A DNA stretch of 63,322 nucleotides from Pseudomonas migulae NBRC 103157 (GTDB lineage: Bacteria; Pseudomonadota; Gammaproteobacteria; Pseudomonadales; Pseudomonadaceae): NCBI RefSeq assembly GCF_002091715.1, contig NZ_BDAG01000042.1:1-63322 (forward strand), given 5' to 3'. Positions 1-9,041 of the stretch are shown one piece after another (the first letter of the stretch is position 1; every line of letters begins with the position of its first letter). The notes beneath the pieces are model-generated. The model was not told where the DNA came from and did no database searches. It saw nothing but the letters and a program-made list of their open reading frames with translations. The translations under genes and the position numbers were made by a program.

Positions 1-94
1 AGCTTGCTAGCGATGGACGTTAACGATTACGCGTGCGGTCTGAATGAACGCGGTGTCTGGACGTCCATCGCTAGCAAGCCAGCTCCTACAGGGG
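1..94. repeat. REP pair, left copy cut by window edge
   Basis: Two oppositely oriented copies of the REP palindrome (AGCTTGCTAGCGATGGACG and its inverse ending AGCTCCTACAGG) face each other around a short spacer. The first copy starts at the window edge and is incomplete. Confidence 0.8.
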
Positions 95-531
95 AACGCA
101 AACGCCTCAAATGACAGGTCGGCCCGCAGGCCGCCTCGTGGTGCTGTGGCGGTAGTCGCCCCCCTCGAGACACCGAACGAAGGGGCAAAAGCGTTTGGTT
201 ACTTGGCACTGTTCCAAGTAACCCGCCGTCAGGGCGGAACCAATACCCGCCATCACCCAAACAATGGATATCCCCCCAAGCGGGAAACCAACGCCCTGCA
301 ATTACTGACCAGATCAAGCGGGACACCGATATTGGCCATTTCGATCCCCTTTTGGCCGACATCACTCTATGAACTGTCCAGTTCGTCAGCAAGAATCGAA
401 GCAGCGCTGCTGTTCCAGCACGCTCGCAACACCACAACGAGAAACCTGTTTTCCTTGCCCTTGGCAATTTTCAAGTCCTGCCGTGTACAGAACATAAAAA
501 CCAACGAGCGACACACTTGGGGAATTCATTC
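95..531. other. Intergenic stretch with one palindrome
   Basis: No convincing gene is seen in this 437-base stretch before the first CDS. It contains a perfect 10-base inverted repeat, GGTTACTTGG at 197-206 and CCAAGTAACC at 214-223, followed by CGCCGTCAGGGCGGAACC. From memory this resembles a dispersed element common in Pseudomonas intergenic regions. The promoter of the following gene presumably lies in the right-hand part, but no clear -35/-10 pair was identified. Confidence 0.45.
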
Positions 532-1632
532 ATGGTCACGATGAAACGCATACTGGGCGCCACCGTGTGTGGGCTGACGCTGCTGGCCAGCGCCGTGCAC
601 GCCGAACAGCGGGAACTGCGGGTGTACAACTGGGCGGATTACATCCTGCCGTCCGTGCCCAAGGACTTCGCCGAGAAAAGCGGCATCAAAGTGACCTGGG
701 ATACCTTTGACACCAACGAGTCGCTGGAAGCCAAGTTGCTCACCGGCAACTCGGGCTATGACCTGGTGGTGCCGTCGAACCAATTCATCGAAACCCAGAT
801 CAAGGCGGGTGTGTTCCAGAAACTCGACAAATCCAAACTGCCGAACTGGAAGCATCAGGACCCGGCACTGCTCGCGTTGCTGGACAAGAACGACCCCGGC
901 AATCAGTACGGTGTGCCTTACATGTACGGCACCGTGCTGATCGGCTTCAACCCGGCCAAGGTCAAGGCCGCGCTGGGCGAGAATGCGCCGGTGGACAGTT
1001 GGGATCTGGTGTTCAAGCCGGAGAACATGGCGAAGCTCAAATCCTGCGGCGTGGCCATGCTCGACTCGCCTTCGGAAATCCTGCCGCTGGCGTTGCACTA
1101 CCTGGGATTGGACCCTAACAGCCAGAACCCGGACGACTACGAAAAAGCCAAGGCGTTGATGCTGAAGATTCGCCCTTACGTCACCTACTTCAACTCCGCC
1201 AAGTACATGACCGACATCGCCAACGGCGATATCTGCGTCGCCATCGGCTATTCCGGCAGCTTCTATCAGTTCGGCAATCGCGCCAAGGAGGCGGGCAACG
1301 GGGTGGTGGTCGATTGGCGTTTGCCGAAGGAGGGCGCGCCGATCTGGTTTGACACCTTCGCCATTCCAAAAAGCGCGAAGAACGTCGAAGAGGCCCACGA
1401 GTTTCTCAACACCTTGCTGGACCCGACAGTCATCGCCCCGATCAGTGACTTCCTCGGCTACCCCAACGCCAACAAGGATTCGATTGCGCTGATCAACAAA
1501 GAGATCACCGACAACCCGAACCTGACGCCGACCAGCGAAGCGTTGAAAACGCTCTATGTGGTGCAACCGCTACCGCAAAAACTTGAACGGGTTCGCACGC
1601 GGGTCTGGACCAGCATCAAGTCCGGCGAGTAA
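532..1632 (+). CDS. Periplasmic polyamine-binding protein (PotF/SpuD family)
   Basis: This 366-residue protein is a solute-binding subunit for polyamine ABC import and acts in the periplasm. After a signal peptide ending around AVHA it has the family's typical N-terminus (LRVYNWADYI) and later blocks such as GYDLVVPSNQF and CGVAMLDSPSE. ATG at 532 is chosen because GGGGA lies 8 bases upstream; a TTG at 517 would only add residues ahead of the signal peptide. It stands alone with no permease or ATPase genes beside it, so it is one of three PotF-like paralogues in the window and may feed the system at 12.8-15.7 kb. The exact ligand (putrescine, spermidine or other) cannot be read from sequence. 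Confidence 0.9.
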   Translation: MVTMKRILGATVCGLTLLASAVHAEQRELRVYNWADYILPSVPKDFAEKSGIKVTWDTFDTNESLEAKLLTGNSGYDLVVPSNQFIETQIKAGVFQKLDKSKLPNWKHQDPALLALLDKNDPGNQYGVPYMYGTVLIGFNPAKVKAALGENAPVDSWDLVFKPENMAKLKSCGVAMLDSPSEILPLALHYLGLDPNSQNPDDYEKAKALMLKIRPYVTYFNSAKYMTDIANGDICVAIGYSGSFYQFGNRAKEAGNGVVVDWRLPKEGAPIWFDTFAIPKSAKNVEEAHEFLNTLLDPTVIAPISDFLGYPNANKDSIALINKEITDNPNLTPTSEALKTLYVVQPLPQKLERVRTRVWTSIKSGE

Positions 1633-1657
1633 CACTCAGGGGCGAGCTATGCATTCC

Positions 1658-1751
1658 CCTGTAGGAGCCGGCTTGCTGGCGATAGCGGTGGGTCAGCCAA
1701 CATCAATGCTGATTGCCCCACCGCCATCGCCAGCAAGCCGGCTCCTACAGG
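1658..1751. repeat. REP pair
   Basis: An inverted pair of the GTAGGAGCCGGCTTGCTGGC flavour, with nearly perfect arms of about 30 bases. It sits between the convergent ends of the binding-protein gene and the trans-sulfuration gene, where it may form a large cruciform or shield transcript ends. Confidence 0.9.
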
Positions 1752-1784
1752 TTTCGGCGTCAGGCCACCGAGCTTTCGGTTTGT

Positions 1785-2963
1785 TCAGATCCGCGCCAGC
1801 GCCTGAGCCAGGTCCGCACGCAAATCCTCGACATCCTCAACCCCCACCGACAATCGCACCAACCCGTCACCGATCCCCAGTTGTGCGCGGGTGTCGGCGG
1901 GGATAGTGGCGTGGGTCATGATCGCCGGGTGCTCGATCAGGCTTTCCACGCCGCCCAGGCTCTCGGCCAGGGCGAAGATGCGCACGTTCTCGAGGAAGCG
2001 CGTGGCGCCGGCCAGATCACTTTTCAGATCGACAGAAATCATCCCGCCGAAACCGCGCATCTGCCGCTTCGCCAATTCATGTTGGGGGTGTGACGGCAGG
2101 CCCGGATAGTAGACGCGCGCTACCTGCGGCTGACGTTCCAGCCATTGCGCCAGTTCCAGCGCGTTGCTGCAGTGACGTTCCATGCGCAGTGCCAGGGTCT
2201 TCACGCCGCGCAGGGTCAGGAAGGCGTCGAACGGTCCGGCGATCGCGCCCACTGAGTTCTGCAAAAAACCCAGGCGTTCCGCCAGTTCAGGGTTCTGGCC
2301 AACCACGGCGATACCGCCGATCACGTCGGAGTGGCCGTTGAGGTATTTGGTGGTCGAGTGCAGCACGATGTCGAAACCCAGCTCCAGCGGCCTCTGGATC
2401 CACGGGCTGGCAAAGGTGTTGTCGGCCACGCAAATGATGCCGCGTGCGCGGCAGATGCGTGCGACGGCGGCCAGGTCCGTGAGGCTCAGCAGCGGGTTGC
2501 TCGGCGTCTCGACCCAGACCATCCGCGTGTCGTCCTGCAAGGAGGCTTCGAAGGCTGTCAGGTCAGTCAGGTCGACGAAATTGAAGCGATGCCCGGCGCT
2601 GCGTTTGCGCACCTTGTCGAACAGCCGGAAGGTGCCGCCATACAGGTCATTGCCGGAGACAATGTGCGAGCCAGCGTCGAGCAGTTCCAGCACAGTGGAG
2701 ATCGCCGCCAGCCCGGAGGCGAACGCGAAGGCCCGGGTGCCGCTTTCAAGGTCGGCGACGCAACGTTCCAGGGCAAAGCGCGTCGGGTTATGCGAACGGC
2801 CGTAGTCGAAGCCCTTGTGCACGCCGGGGCTCTGTTGCAGGTAGGTGGAGTTGGCATAAATCGGCGGCATCAACGCGCCGGTGGTCGGGTCCGGCGTCTG
2901 CCCGGCGTGGATCACCCGAGTGGCGAAGGCGCGCGGCGCGGCGTTTTCATCGTGTTGACTCAT
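1785..2963 (-). CDS. Cystathionine gamma-lyase/synthase (Cys/Met PLP family)
   Basis: This 392-residue enzyme belongs to the PLP-dependent Cys/Met metabolism family. The PLP lysine lies in HSTTKYLNGHSDV, the N-terminus has the typical TRVIHAGQ block, and an internal YGRSHNPTR block binds cofactor phosphate. The start codon at 2963 overlaps the stop of the upstream cystathionine beta-synthase gene by ATGA, so the two are translationally coupled. The pairing implies reverse trans-sulfuration (homocysteine to cysteine via cystathionine), so gamma-lyase activity is favoured over gamma-synthase. Family members are hard to separate by sequence alone. Confidence 0.88.
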   Translation of the reverse strand: MSQHDENAAPRAFATRVIHAGQTPDPTTGALMPPIYANSTYLQQSPGVHKGFDYGRSHNPTRFALERCVADLESGTRAFAFASGLAAISTVLELLDAGSHIVSGNDLYGGTFRLFDKVRKRSAGHRFNFVDLTDLTAFEASLQDDTRMVWVETPSNPLLSLTDLAAVARICRARGIICVADNTFASPWIQRPLELGFDIVLHSTTKYLNGHSDVIGGIAVVGQNPELAERLGFLQNSVGAIAGPFDAFLTLRGVKTLALRMERHCSNALELAQWLERQPQVARVYYPGLPSHPQHELAKRQMRGFGGMISVDLKSDLAGATRFLENVRIFALAESLGGVESLIEHPAIMTHATIPADTRAQLGIGDGLVRLSVGVEDVEDLRADLAQALARI

Positions 2964-4336
2964 GCAAGGGATCTCCGCAAATGATTGAGCAGGTCGACGC
3001 GGGTAATCAGGCCGTGGAAGCCCGATGCGTCGGCGATGATCGCCACCAGCCCGCGATCGAGTTCTGTCTGCAGCTGGGCCATGCTGGCGCTGGCGGGCAG
3101 TGTTTCCACTTTGTCGGTCATTGCGCTGGCCACGGTCAAGCGGAAGTGTGAAGGGTCTTCCTGCATGCCCAGCAGAATGTCGGATTCGTCGATCACGCCG
3201 ACCAGTTTCTTTCCGTCCACCAGCACCGGCAATTGGGACACATCCGCCAGGCGCATGCGCTGGAATGCCGTGAGCAAAGTGTCGTCCGGGCCGACGCTGA
3301 TCACCCGGCCATCCTCGAAGCGGCGTGCGATCACGTCGCGCAGATCGCCATAGGGTTTGCGTGCGAGCAACCCTTGATCGTTCATCCATTGGTCGTTGTA
3401 GACCTTCGACAAGTAGCGCGTGCCGGTGTCGCAGACGAAACTGACCACGCGCTTCGGCTCGGTTTGCTCGCGGCAATAACGCAGCGCCGCCGCCAGCAAG
3501 GTGCCGGTCGAAGAGCCGCCGAGAATGCCTTCGGCGCGCAACAGCTGGCGGGCGTGATCGAAGCTTTCCTCGTCGCTGATCGAGTAGGCATGGCCCACGC
3601 TGGACAGGTCGGCAATCGACGGAATGAAGTCTTCACCGATGCCTTCCACCGCCCACGAACCGGGTGTGATCATGGTGCCGCTGCGGCTGTATTCGGCCAT
3701 CACCGAACCGACCGGATCGGCCAGTACCATCGTCAGGTTCGGCTGTACGCGCTTGAAGAAACGGGTCAACCCGGTCAGCGTGCCGGCCGAACCGACACCG
3801 ACAACGATGGCATCCACGTCATGCTGGGTCTGCGCCCAGATCTCCGGCGCAGTACTGCACTCATGGGCGAGCGGGTTGGCCGGGTTGTTGAATTGGTCCG
3901 CGAAGAATGCGTCGGGAATGTCCAGCGCCAGCCGCGCCGCAACGTCCTGGTAATAATCGGGATGGCCCTTGCCGACGTCGGAGCGGGTGATGTGCACTTC
4001 GGCGCCCATGGCCTTGAGGTGGAGGACTTTCTCGGTGGACATCTTGTCCGGCACCACCAACACCACCCGATAACCCTTGGCGCGGCCGACCAGCGCCAGG
4101 CCGAGCCCGGTGTTGCCGGCGGTGGCTTCGACGATGGTGCCGCCGGGCTTGAGCCGACCGTCGCGCTCGGCGGCGTCAATCATCGCCAGGCCGATGCGGT
4201 CCTTGATCGAGCCGCCGGGGTTCTGCGATTCGAGCTTGAGAAACAGGGTGCACGGGCCGGTATCAAAACGGCTGACGCGCACTAGCGGTGTGTTGCCAAT
4301 CAGTTCAAGCACGGCAGGGCGGGAATCGTTCGGCAT
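2960..4336 (-). CDS. cbs: Cystathionine beta-synthase with CBS pair
   Basis: This 458-residue protein has an N-terminal PLP fold-type II synthase domain (ELIGNTPLVRV; the PLP lysine lies in NPGGSIKDR; the phosphate loop is GSSTG). It continues into a C-terminal tandem CBS domain pair from about residue 340. It condenses serine with homocysteine to cystathionine in the cytoplasm. ATG at 4336 is supported by AGAGGTG just upstream. It is the first gene of a two-gene operon with the gamma-lyase that overlaps its stop. In eukaryotic relatives the CBS pair senses S-adenosylmethionine; whether that holds here is not visible. Confidence 0.9.
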   Translation of the reverse strand: MPNDSRPAVLELIGNTPLVRVSRFDTGPCTLFLKLESQNPGGSIKDRIGLAMIDAAERDGRLKPGGTIVEATAGNTGLGLALVGRAKGYRVVLVVPDKMSTEKVLHLKAMGAEVHITRSDVGKGHPDYYQDVAARLALDIPDAFFADQFNNPANPLAHECSTAPEIWAQTQHDVDAIVVGVGSAGTLTGLTRFFKRVQPNLTMVLADPVGSVMAEYSRSGTMITPGSWAVEGIGEDFIPSIADLSSVGHAYSISDEESFDHARQLLRAEGILGGSSTGTLLAAALRYCREQTEPKRVVSFVCDTGTRYLSKVYNDQWMNDQGLLARKPYGDLRDVIARRFEDGRVISVGPDDTLLTAFQRMRLADVSQLPVLVDGKKLVGVIDESDILLGMQEDPSHFRLTVASAMTDKVETLPASASMAQLQTELDRGLVAIIADASGFHGLITRVDLLNHLRRSLA

Positions 4337-4543
4337 GTTGTCACCTCTTCGCGGGTATTCGCACTGAAGGACGGCAACCGGCGGCACGTCCTCGCGCGCC
4401 CGTCGCCAACAATGCATCGCTTGGACCATAGGCCGCGATTGGCTCACTCGCAACCTCGTGCGGCCAGCCGGTCACGTCGCGGCTGGAGAGATTGCGCAAG
4501 TCGACAATACTGAGTCGACGATTATTGCGCAGGAGCGAGCACC

Positions 4544-4933
4544 ATGAAGCAGGAAAGCAGCGCGGGCGAATCGGCCTCTGCGCTGATCGACACACGAATC
4601 AAGGAGTTGGGTGACTGGCGGGGCGAGACGCTCGCGCGCGTCCGGGCGATCATCAAACAGGCAGACCCCGGCGTGGTCGAGGAATGGAAGTGGCGAGGCG
4701 TGCCGGTGTGGTCGCATGCCGGGATCATTTGCACCGGCGAAACCTACAAAGCGGTGGTGAAAATGACCTTCGCCAAAGGCGCTTCGCTGGAAGACCCTGC
4801 AGGCCTGTTCAACGCCAGCCTTGAGGGCAACACCCGACGGGCCATTGATGTGCATGAGGGCGAAGCGATTGACGAGAAGGCGCTGCAGGCGCTCATTCGT
4901 GCGGCGGTGGTGCTCAACACACAGTCGCCGTAA
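4544..4933 (+). CDS. DUF1801 family protein
   Basis: A 129-residue cytoplasmic protein with the DUF1801 (YdhG-like) signature: EWKWRGVPVWSHAG in the middle and VKMTFAKGASLEDP after it. The family has a small alpha/beta fold of unsettled function. The gene is divergent from cbs across about 200 bases, which should hold both promoters. No operon partner is evident. Confidence 0.8.
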   Translation: MKQESSAGESASALIDTRIKELGDWRGETLARVRAIIKQADPGVVEEWKWRGVPVWSHAGIICTGETYKAVVKMTFAKGASLEDPAGLFNASLEGNTRRAIDVHEGEAIDEKALQALIRAAVVLNTQSP

Positions 4934-5108
4934 CGCAACCAGTAGCAGCGTCGGGCCTGCAATGTGGGGCGGGGGACTTTTTGTATCCCTGCGTATCTGC
5001 CGCGCCCACAGCTATCTTCGCTTACAAATCCATGCCATCCGCGACACGTACGGGATACACGGCGGCGGCCTAATGAGGGCACCACAACGGTATAACCGGA
5101 GAAACGCC

Positions 5109-5558
5109 ATGTTCCGCATCAATGCTCGTCACACCGTCAAAATGCTCGGTGTCGCTGTTGTCACCACTGCCGCGCTCGCCGCGTTCTCCGGCGTGTCTCA
5201 GGCCGAAGAAGTGAAGGCCCCAGCAAAAAGCTGGCAGACAGGGATTCATCGCACCGATCTGCTGAAAAAGGATCTCGACATCGACGGTCGCGAAGTGATC
5301 CAGGTGCGGGTTGATATCGATCCGGGTGTCTCGTCGCCCAACCACTCCCATCCCGGTGTGGAAGTGGCTTATGTCATCGACGGCACGTTCGAATATCAAC
5401 TGGAAGGGCAGCCACCGGTCACGCTGAAGGCCGGTGACTCGCTGTACATCCCGGCTGGCGTCGCGCATATAGCGAAGAACATCGGGACAAAAACCAGCTC
5501 CGAACTGGCGACGTATATCGTGAAGAAAGGCGAACCGCTGGTTGTGATCAAACAGTAA
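5109..5558 (+). CDS. Exported cupin-domain protein
   Basis: This 149-residue protein starts with a Sec-type signal peptide cleaved near SGVSQAEE and continues as a single cupin barrel. The metal-binding motif is visible as HSHPGVEVAYVIDG followed by GDSLYIPAGVAH. Family members are metal-dependent dioxygenases, isomerases or binding proteins, and the substrate cannot be inferred. ATG at 5109 is chosen because it gives a clean signal peptide; the open frame extends further upstream without coding character. It is the only gene between two REP-containing junctions. Confidence 0.82.
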   Translation: MFRINARHTVKMLGVAVVTTAALAAFSGVSQAEEVKAPAKSWQTGIHRTDLLKKDLDIDGREVIQVRVDIDPGVSSPNHSHPGVEVAYVIDGTFEYQLEGQPPVTLKAGDSLYIPAGVAHIAKNIGTKTSSELATYIVKKGEPLVVIKQ

Positions 5559-5577
5559 GTCAAAAGCACCGCAAATC

Positions 5578-5680
5578 CCCTGTAGGAGCCGGCTTGCTGG
5601 CGATGGTGTGTCAGCTGAGTCGATGTCGACTGACACACCATCATCGGAACGCCGCCCGCAGCAAGCCGGCTCCTACAGGG
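5578..5680. repeat. REP pair
   Basis: Inverted copies of the GTAGGAGCCGGCTTGCTGGC flavour lie between the convergent cupin and MFS genes, ending three bases from the MFS stop codon. The inner arms include GGTGTGTCAG and CTGACACACC. Confidence 0.9.
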
Positions 5681-5682
5681 TT

Positions 5683-7089
5683 TCAACGCTTGGCGGCTAG
5701 CACGACGCCCAGCGCAGCAACGATCAGCCCCAGCGCGACCGCGAAGGTGACCCGCATTCCGTGGGCAACCGCTTCGGGCTGCGCCAGGGTGACGTCCACC
5801 GCCTGCGAGGCGAAGGCGAACACGGCGCCCAACGCGGAGGCTCCGGTGATGAGCCCGAGATTGCGCGACAGGTTGAGCATGCCCGAGACAACACCGCGCT
5901 GGTCTGGCGCAACATCCGACATGACTGTGGTGTTGTTGGCTGTCTGAAACACGGCATAGCCGAGTGTGATGACCACCATCGGCGCAACGTAGCCGCCGAT
6001 GCCGACTGTCAGCGGCAACACCGACAACGTGAGGCAACCGATGGCCATCGCGATCAGCCCGGCGACCGTCATCCGTTGTGCGCCGAAACGGTCGGCGATC
6101 CGGCCGGCGGGCACACCCGTCAGCGCCGCGACACACGGCCCGACCGCGAGCACTATTCCCACCACAACCGCCTTCAACCCAAGCCCGTGGGCCAGATAAA
6201 ACGGCCCGACCACCAGCGTCGCCATCATCACTGTCGCCACCAGCGTGCTCATCGTCAGGCTGGCGCTCAGCACCGGGTTGCGAAACATCGGCAGTCGAAT
6301 CAACGGCGAGGCAACTCGTGTCTCGATGAACGCGAAGAGCCCGACACCGACCCCCGACGCCAGCAGCAACCCCATATTGAACAGCCCGAAATGGCCGCGA
6401 CCGAGGGTCATGGCCAGCGCATACGCCGCCAACGTCAGCGCCAACACCAGCGTGCCCCACGCATCGAAACGGGCCCCCTCGGTTGCTGGCTTCTGGCGGT
6501 CGGCGGGCAGATAGAGATGCGCGAGCAGTAACGTCATCAGGCCCAAGGGCACGGTGACAACGAAGAGCGCCCGCCAGCCGAATCCGGCAATCAGCAAACC
6601 GCCGAGCGACGGTCCCATCGCGGTGCCAATCGCCGACATCGTCCCGAGCAAACCCATGGCACTCCCGGTTTTGTTCTTCGCGACCGTCTCGCCAACGAAG
6701 GCCATGGTCAGCGCCATCATGATCGCCGCGCCGAGCCCTTGCAGTGCCCGGGCGCCAATCAACATCCCCAGTGTCGGTGCACAAGCGCACAGCGCCGAGG
6801 CCACGGTGAACACACCGATGCCGCCAAGCAGCAGCCGGCGACGCCCGATCAGGTCACCGAGCCGACCGACGCTGACGATCAGGGTGGTGATCGCCAGCAG
6901 ATAAGCAATGACGATCCACTGCACTTCCTGGAACGTCGCGTTGAACACCTGCGCCAGCGTCGGCAACCCCACGTTGGCGATGCTGGTGCCGAGCGACGAC
7001 AGCAGCATCGACAGCGACAGGCTGATCAGCGCCCAGCGTACGGAAGGGGTCTGTGGTGCGCTGTCTACGAGGGCAATAGTCGGCTTCAT
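5683..7089 (-). CDS. MFS drug-type exporter (DHA2-like)
   Basis: A 468-residue inner-membrane proton-coupled transporter. Motif A is visible after the second helix as GRLGDLIGRRR, and motif C-like glycines occur in TAMGPSLGGLLIAGFGW, which marks antiporters. The length and arrangement fit the 14-helix EmrB/QacA branch. It is divergent from a LysR-type gene across 135 bases, so that regulator probably controls it. The substrate is unknown. Confidence 0.88.
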   Translation of the reverse strand: MKPTIALVDSAPQTPSVRWALISLSLSMLLSSLGTSIANVGLPTLAQVFNATFQEVQWIVIAYLLAITTLIVSVGRLGDLIGRRRLLLGGIGVFTVASALCACAPTLGMLIGARALQGLGAAIMMALTMAFVGETVAKNKTGSAMGLLGTMSAIGTAMGPSLGGLLIAGFGWRALFVVTVPLGLMTLLLAHLYLPADRQKPATEGARFDAWGTLVLALTLAAYALAMTLGRGHFGLFNMGLLLASGVGVGLFAFIETRVASPLIRLPMFRNPVLSASLTMSTLVATVMMATLVVGPFYLAHGLGLKAVVVGIVLAVGPCVAALTGVPAGRIADRFGAQRMTVAGLIAMAIGCLTLSVLPLTVGIGGYVAPMVVITLGYAVFQTANNTTVMSDVAPDQRGVVSGMLNLSRNLGLITGASALGAVFAFASQAVDVTLAQPEAVAHGMRVTFAVALGLIVAALGVVLAAKR

Positions 7090-7224
7090 TCTGTCTCTCT
7101 TGATCTGGCCACTCCCGAAGCGGAGCTATCGGAAATCTACGCCGGCGCCTAACATGGCGGAAGGCGCACGGTTTGCACTGTACTCGTGCGTTCAACGCCA
7201 TCTCACTTTGCCGCGGGGCGATCC

Positions 7225-8115
7225 ATGTCCAATCCCGATTTCAATCTGCTGGTCACCCTCGATGTGCTGCTCGCCGAGGGCAGCGTGGCGCGGGCGGCCA
7301 AACGCTTGCGGTTGAGCCCTTCAGCGATGAGTCGGGCGTTGGCAAGGTTGCGAGAAACCACAGGCGACCCGCTGCTGGTCAGGGCCGGGCGCGGGCTTGT
7401 CGCCACGCCTCGGGCGCTGGAACTGCGAGAGCGGGTCAGCCAGTTGGTGCAGGACGCCGAAGCAGTGTTGCGTCCGGCGCAGCAGCCAGACCTGAAGCAA
7501 GTGGTCCGCACGTTCACATTGCGCACCAGCGAAGGTTTTGTGGAGAACTTCGGCGCGCCGCTCATTGCACGCCTCGCCGAACAAGCCCCCGGCGTGCGTC
7601 TGCGCTTCATGCACAAACCTGACAAGGACAGCACGTCGCTGCGTGACGGGACCGTTGATCTGGAAACCGGTGTGGTGGGGAGTGCCGCCGGGCCTGAGCT
7701 GCGTACGCAGGGTTTGTTCCGCGACCGTTTTATCGGGGTGGTGCGAACGGATCACCCGCTGAACCAGGGCGAGATCACTCCGGAGCGTTTTGCGGCAGGC
7801 GGCCATATCAGCGTCTCGCGGCGTGGGCTCGACAAGGGGCCTGTCGATGAAGCGCTGGCGACGCTGCAACTGGAACGGCAAGTCGTGACCACCGTTGCCG
7901 GTTTCTCGACTGCGTTGGCGCTCGCCCGCGCCACTGACCTGATCGCTACCGTTCCTGAGCGCCACACCGAAAACCTGCGGGCGGGCATGCACAGCTTTGC
8001 GCTGCCGCTTTCCTTGCCGGAGTTCACTGTAGCGATGCTGTGGCATCCACGGCTGGATGCCGATCCGGTGCATCGCTGGCTACGAGGGTGTGTTCGTGAG
8101 GTCTGCGCGCAATAA
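7225..8115 (+). CDS. LysR-type transcriptional regulator
   Basis: This 296-residue protein has an N-terminal winged helix-turn-helix (FNLLVTLDVLLAEGSVARAA and LSPSAMSRALARLR) and a C-terminal periplasmic-binding-like effector domain. ATG at 7225 is preferred over the upstream open frame because it matches the usual LysR start. The gene is divergent from the MFS exporter; shared control of the intergenic region is the likely role. The effector is unknown. Confidence 0.88.
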   Translation: MSNPDFNLLVTLDVLLAEGSVARAAKRLRLSPSAMSRALARLRETTGDPLLVRAGRGLVATPRALELRERVSQLVQDAEAVLRPAQQPDLKQVVRTFTLRTSEGFVENFGAPLIARLAEQAPGVRLRFMHKPDKDSTSLRDGTVDLETGVVGSAAGPELRTQGLFRDRFIGVVRTDHPLNQGEITPERFAAGGHISVSRRGLDKGPVDEALATLQLERQVVTTVAGFSTALALARATDLIATVPERHTENLRAGMHSFALPLSLPEFTVAMLWHPRLDADPVHRWLRGCVREVCAQ

Positions 8116-8136
8116 CGTCGCGGCTACGCGCAGGAA

Positions 8137-8334
8137 ATGGCCGCGACCACGGTGTTGCGTGTCTTGATGAACGAGTTTTCCTGCAAGATCCGCACGGACG
8201 GGCCGAAGGACGCAGACGCTGATCTGGATTTGCCGATCTGGGCGGGTGTGCTGCCGATCAAGTCGGCACCGCTGCCACCGGTGCCGGAGCACGCCGGTAG
8301 GGTTGCGCCGGCGTATGTCACTGAATGGTGTTGA
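8137..8334 (+). pseudogene. C-terminal remnant of a pyridoxamine-phosphate-oxidase-like protein
   Basis: The 65 residues contain SCKIRTDGPKDADADLDLP followed by IWAGVLPI, which recalls the C-terminal end of Pseudomonas FMN-binding split-barrel proteins of the pyridoxamine-oxidase family. The first two thirds of such a protein (about 150 residues) are missing, because the intact LysR gene ends only 21 bases upstream. It appears to be a deletion remnant. Function of the fragment is unlikely. Confidence 0.6.
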
Positions 8335-8343
8335 CGGGTGACC

Positions 8344-8604
8344 TCAAAAAGTGAACGACCGAGACGAGTGCTGAGCCAGTTCGGCATCCAGCAGGTGTTC
8401 GGCCAGCACATCATTCAAAAAGCGGAACTGATCGTTGAGCCCGACCACTTCGTTGCTGAAGTGGTTGGCGGCGGCTGGCATCAGCAGCGCTTCGAAATTT
8501 TTGTCGAACACCAGCGACAGCACTTTGCGCGAGACGACCTGTTGCGAGTAGTAGTTGTTGCCGAACACCGGAAAGCTCACGGCGAGGGTGACGGTGTGGA
8601 TCAT
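8344..8604 (-). CDS. Hypothetical 86-residue protein
   Basis: Starting at ATG 8604 the product begins with a hydrophobic segment (MIHTVTLAVSFPVFGNNYY) and then becomes polar, without a recognised domain. A GAGGAG box lies about 9 bases before the start, inside the end of the upstream 30-residue gene, and the start overlaps that gene's stop in an ATGA. Translational coupling suggests the two products work together, but no function is assigned. Confidence 0.5.
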   Translation of the reverse strand: MIHTVTLAVSFPVFGNNYYSQQVVSRKVLSLVFDKNFEALLMPAAANHFSNEVVGLNDQFRFLNDVLAEHLLDAELAQHSSRSFTF

Positions 8605-8693
8605 GATGTGCGCTCCTCGGTCAGGACGTACCACGAAAAAACGGTCAGCGTGAAGGCTGTCAGGGCCAGGCAGGTCAGCAGATGGATCAACAT
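8601..8693 (-). CDS. 30-residue single-span membrane peptide
   Basis: A short reading frame encodes MLIHLLTCLALTAFTLTV followed by FSWYVLTEERTS, which is one hydrophobic helix with a polar C-terminus. GGAGGGG lies 6 bases before its ATG, and its TGA overlaps the start of the next gene (8344-8604) as ATGA. A good ribosome site, coupling and membrane-helix composition together argue for a real small protein. Small single-span subunits often stabilise a larger membrane complex, but no partner is identified here. Confidence 0.5.
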   Translation of the reverse strand: MLIHLLTCLALTAFTLTVFSWYVLTEERTS

Positions 8694-8826
8694 GATTTGC
8701 CCCTCCGGTTCGGGGTTTTGTGTCGGGTTGAAGTTGATCCTACGCTGACGGTTCATGAGCGGAAGGCATTCACGGCGATGGTGAATATCGATGTGACTGA
8801 TGGTCGGGTTTTGTGGTGTTCATTCA

Positions 8827-8932
8827 GGCCTCTTCGCGAGCAAGCCCGCTCCCACAGTGTTGTGTGGTGTAACGAAGATTCGTGAGCGACGCTGGTCCCC
8901 TGTGGGAGCGGGCTTGCTCGCGAAGAGGCCCA
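8827..8932. repeat. REP pair, GTGGGAGCGGG flavour
   Basis: Inverted copies of TCGCGAGCAAGCCCGCTCCCAC, read here on alternate strands, surround a spacer of about 40 bases. This is the second REP flavour of the window. The pair occupies the gap between the small-peptide gene and the lipoprotein gene. Confidence 0.88.
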
Positions 8933-9041
8933 TGAGAACACCATCAACCCCAGAGCAGGCACCCACTGCCGCCTATACTCAAATCAGGGTGCTTTAACCC
9001 CCGGATATCCTGTTCGGGGGAAGACCGTAGGACATGCGATC

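Noticed and set aside
2964..3476. N-terminal extension of the cystathionine gamma-lyase frame
   Set aside because: It lies antisense-frame inside the cbs gene; the family start and ATGA overlap place the real start at 2963.
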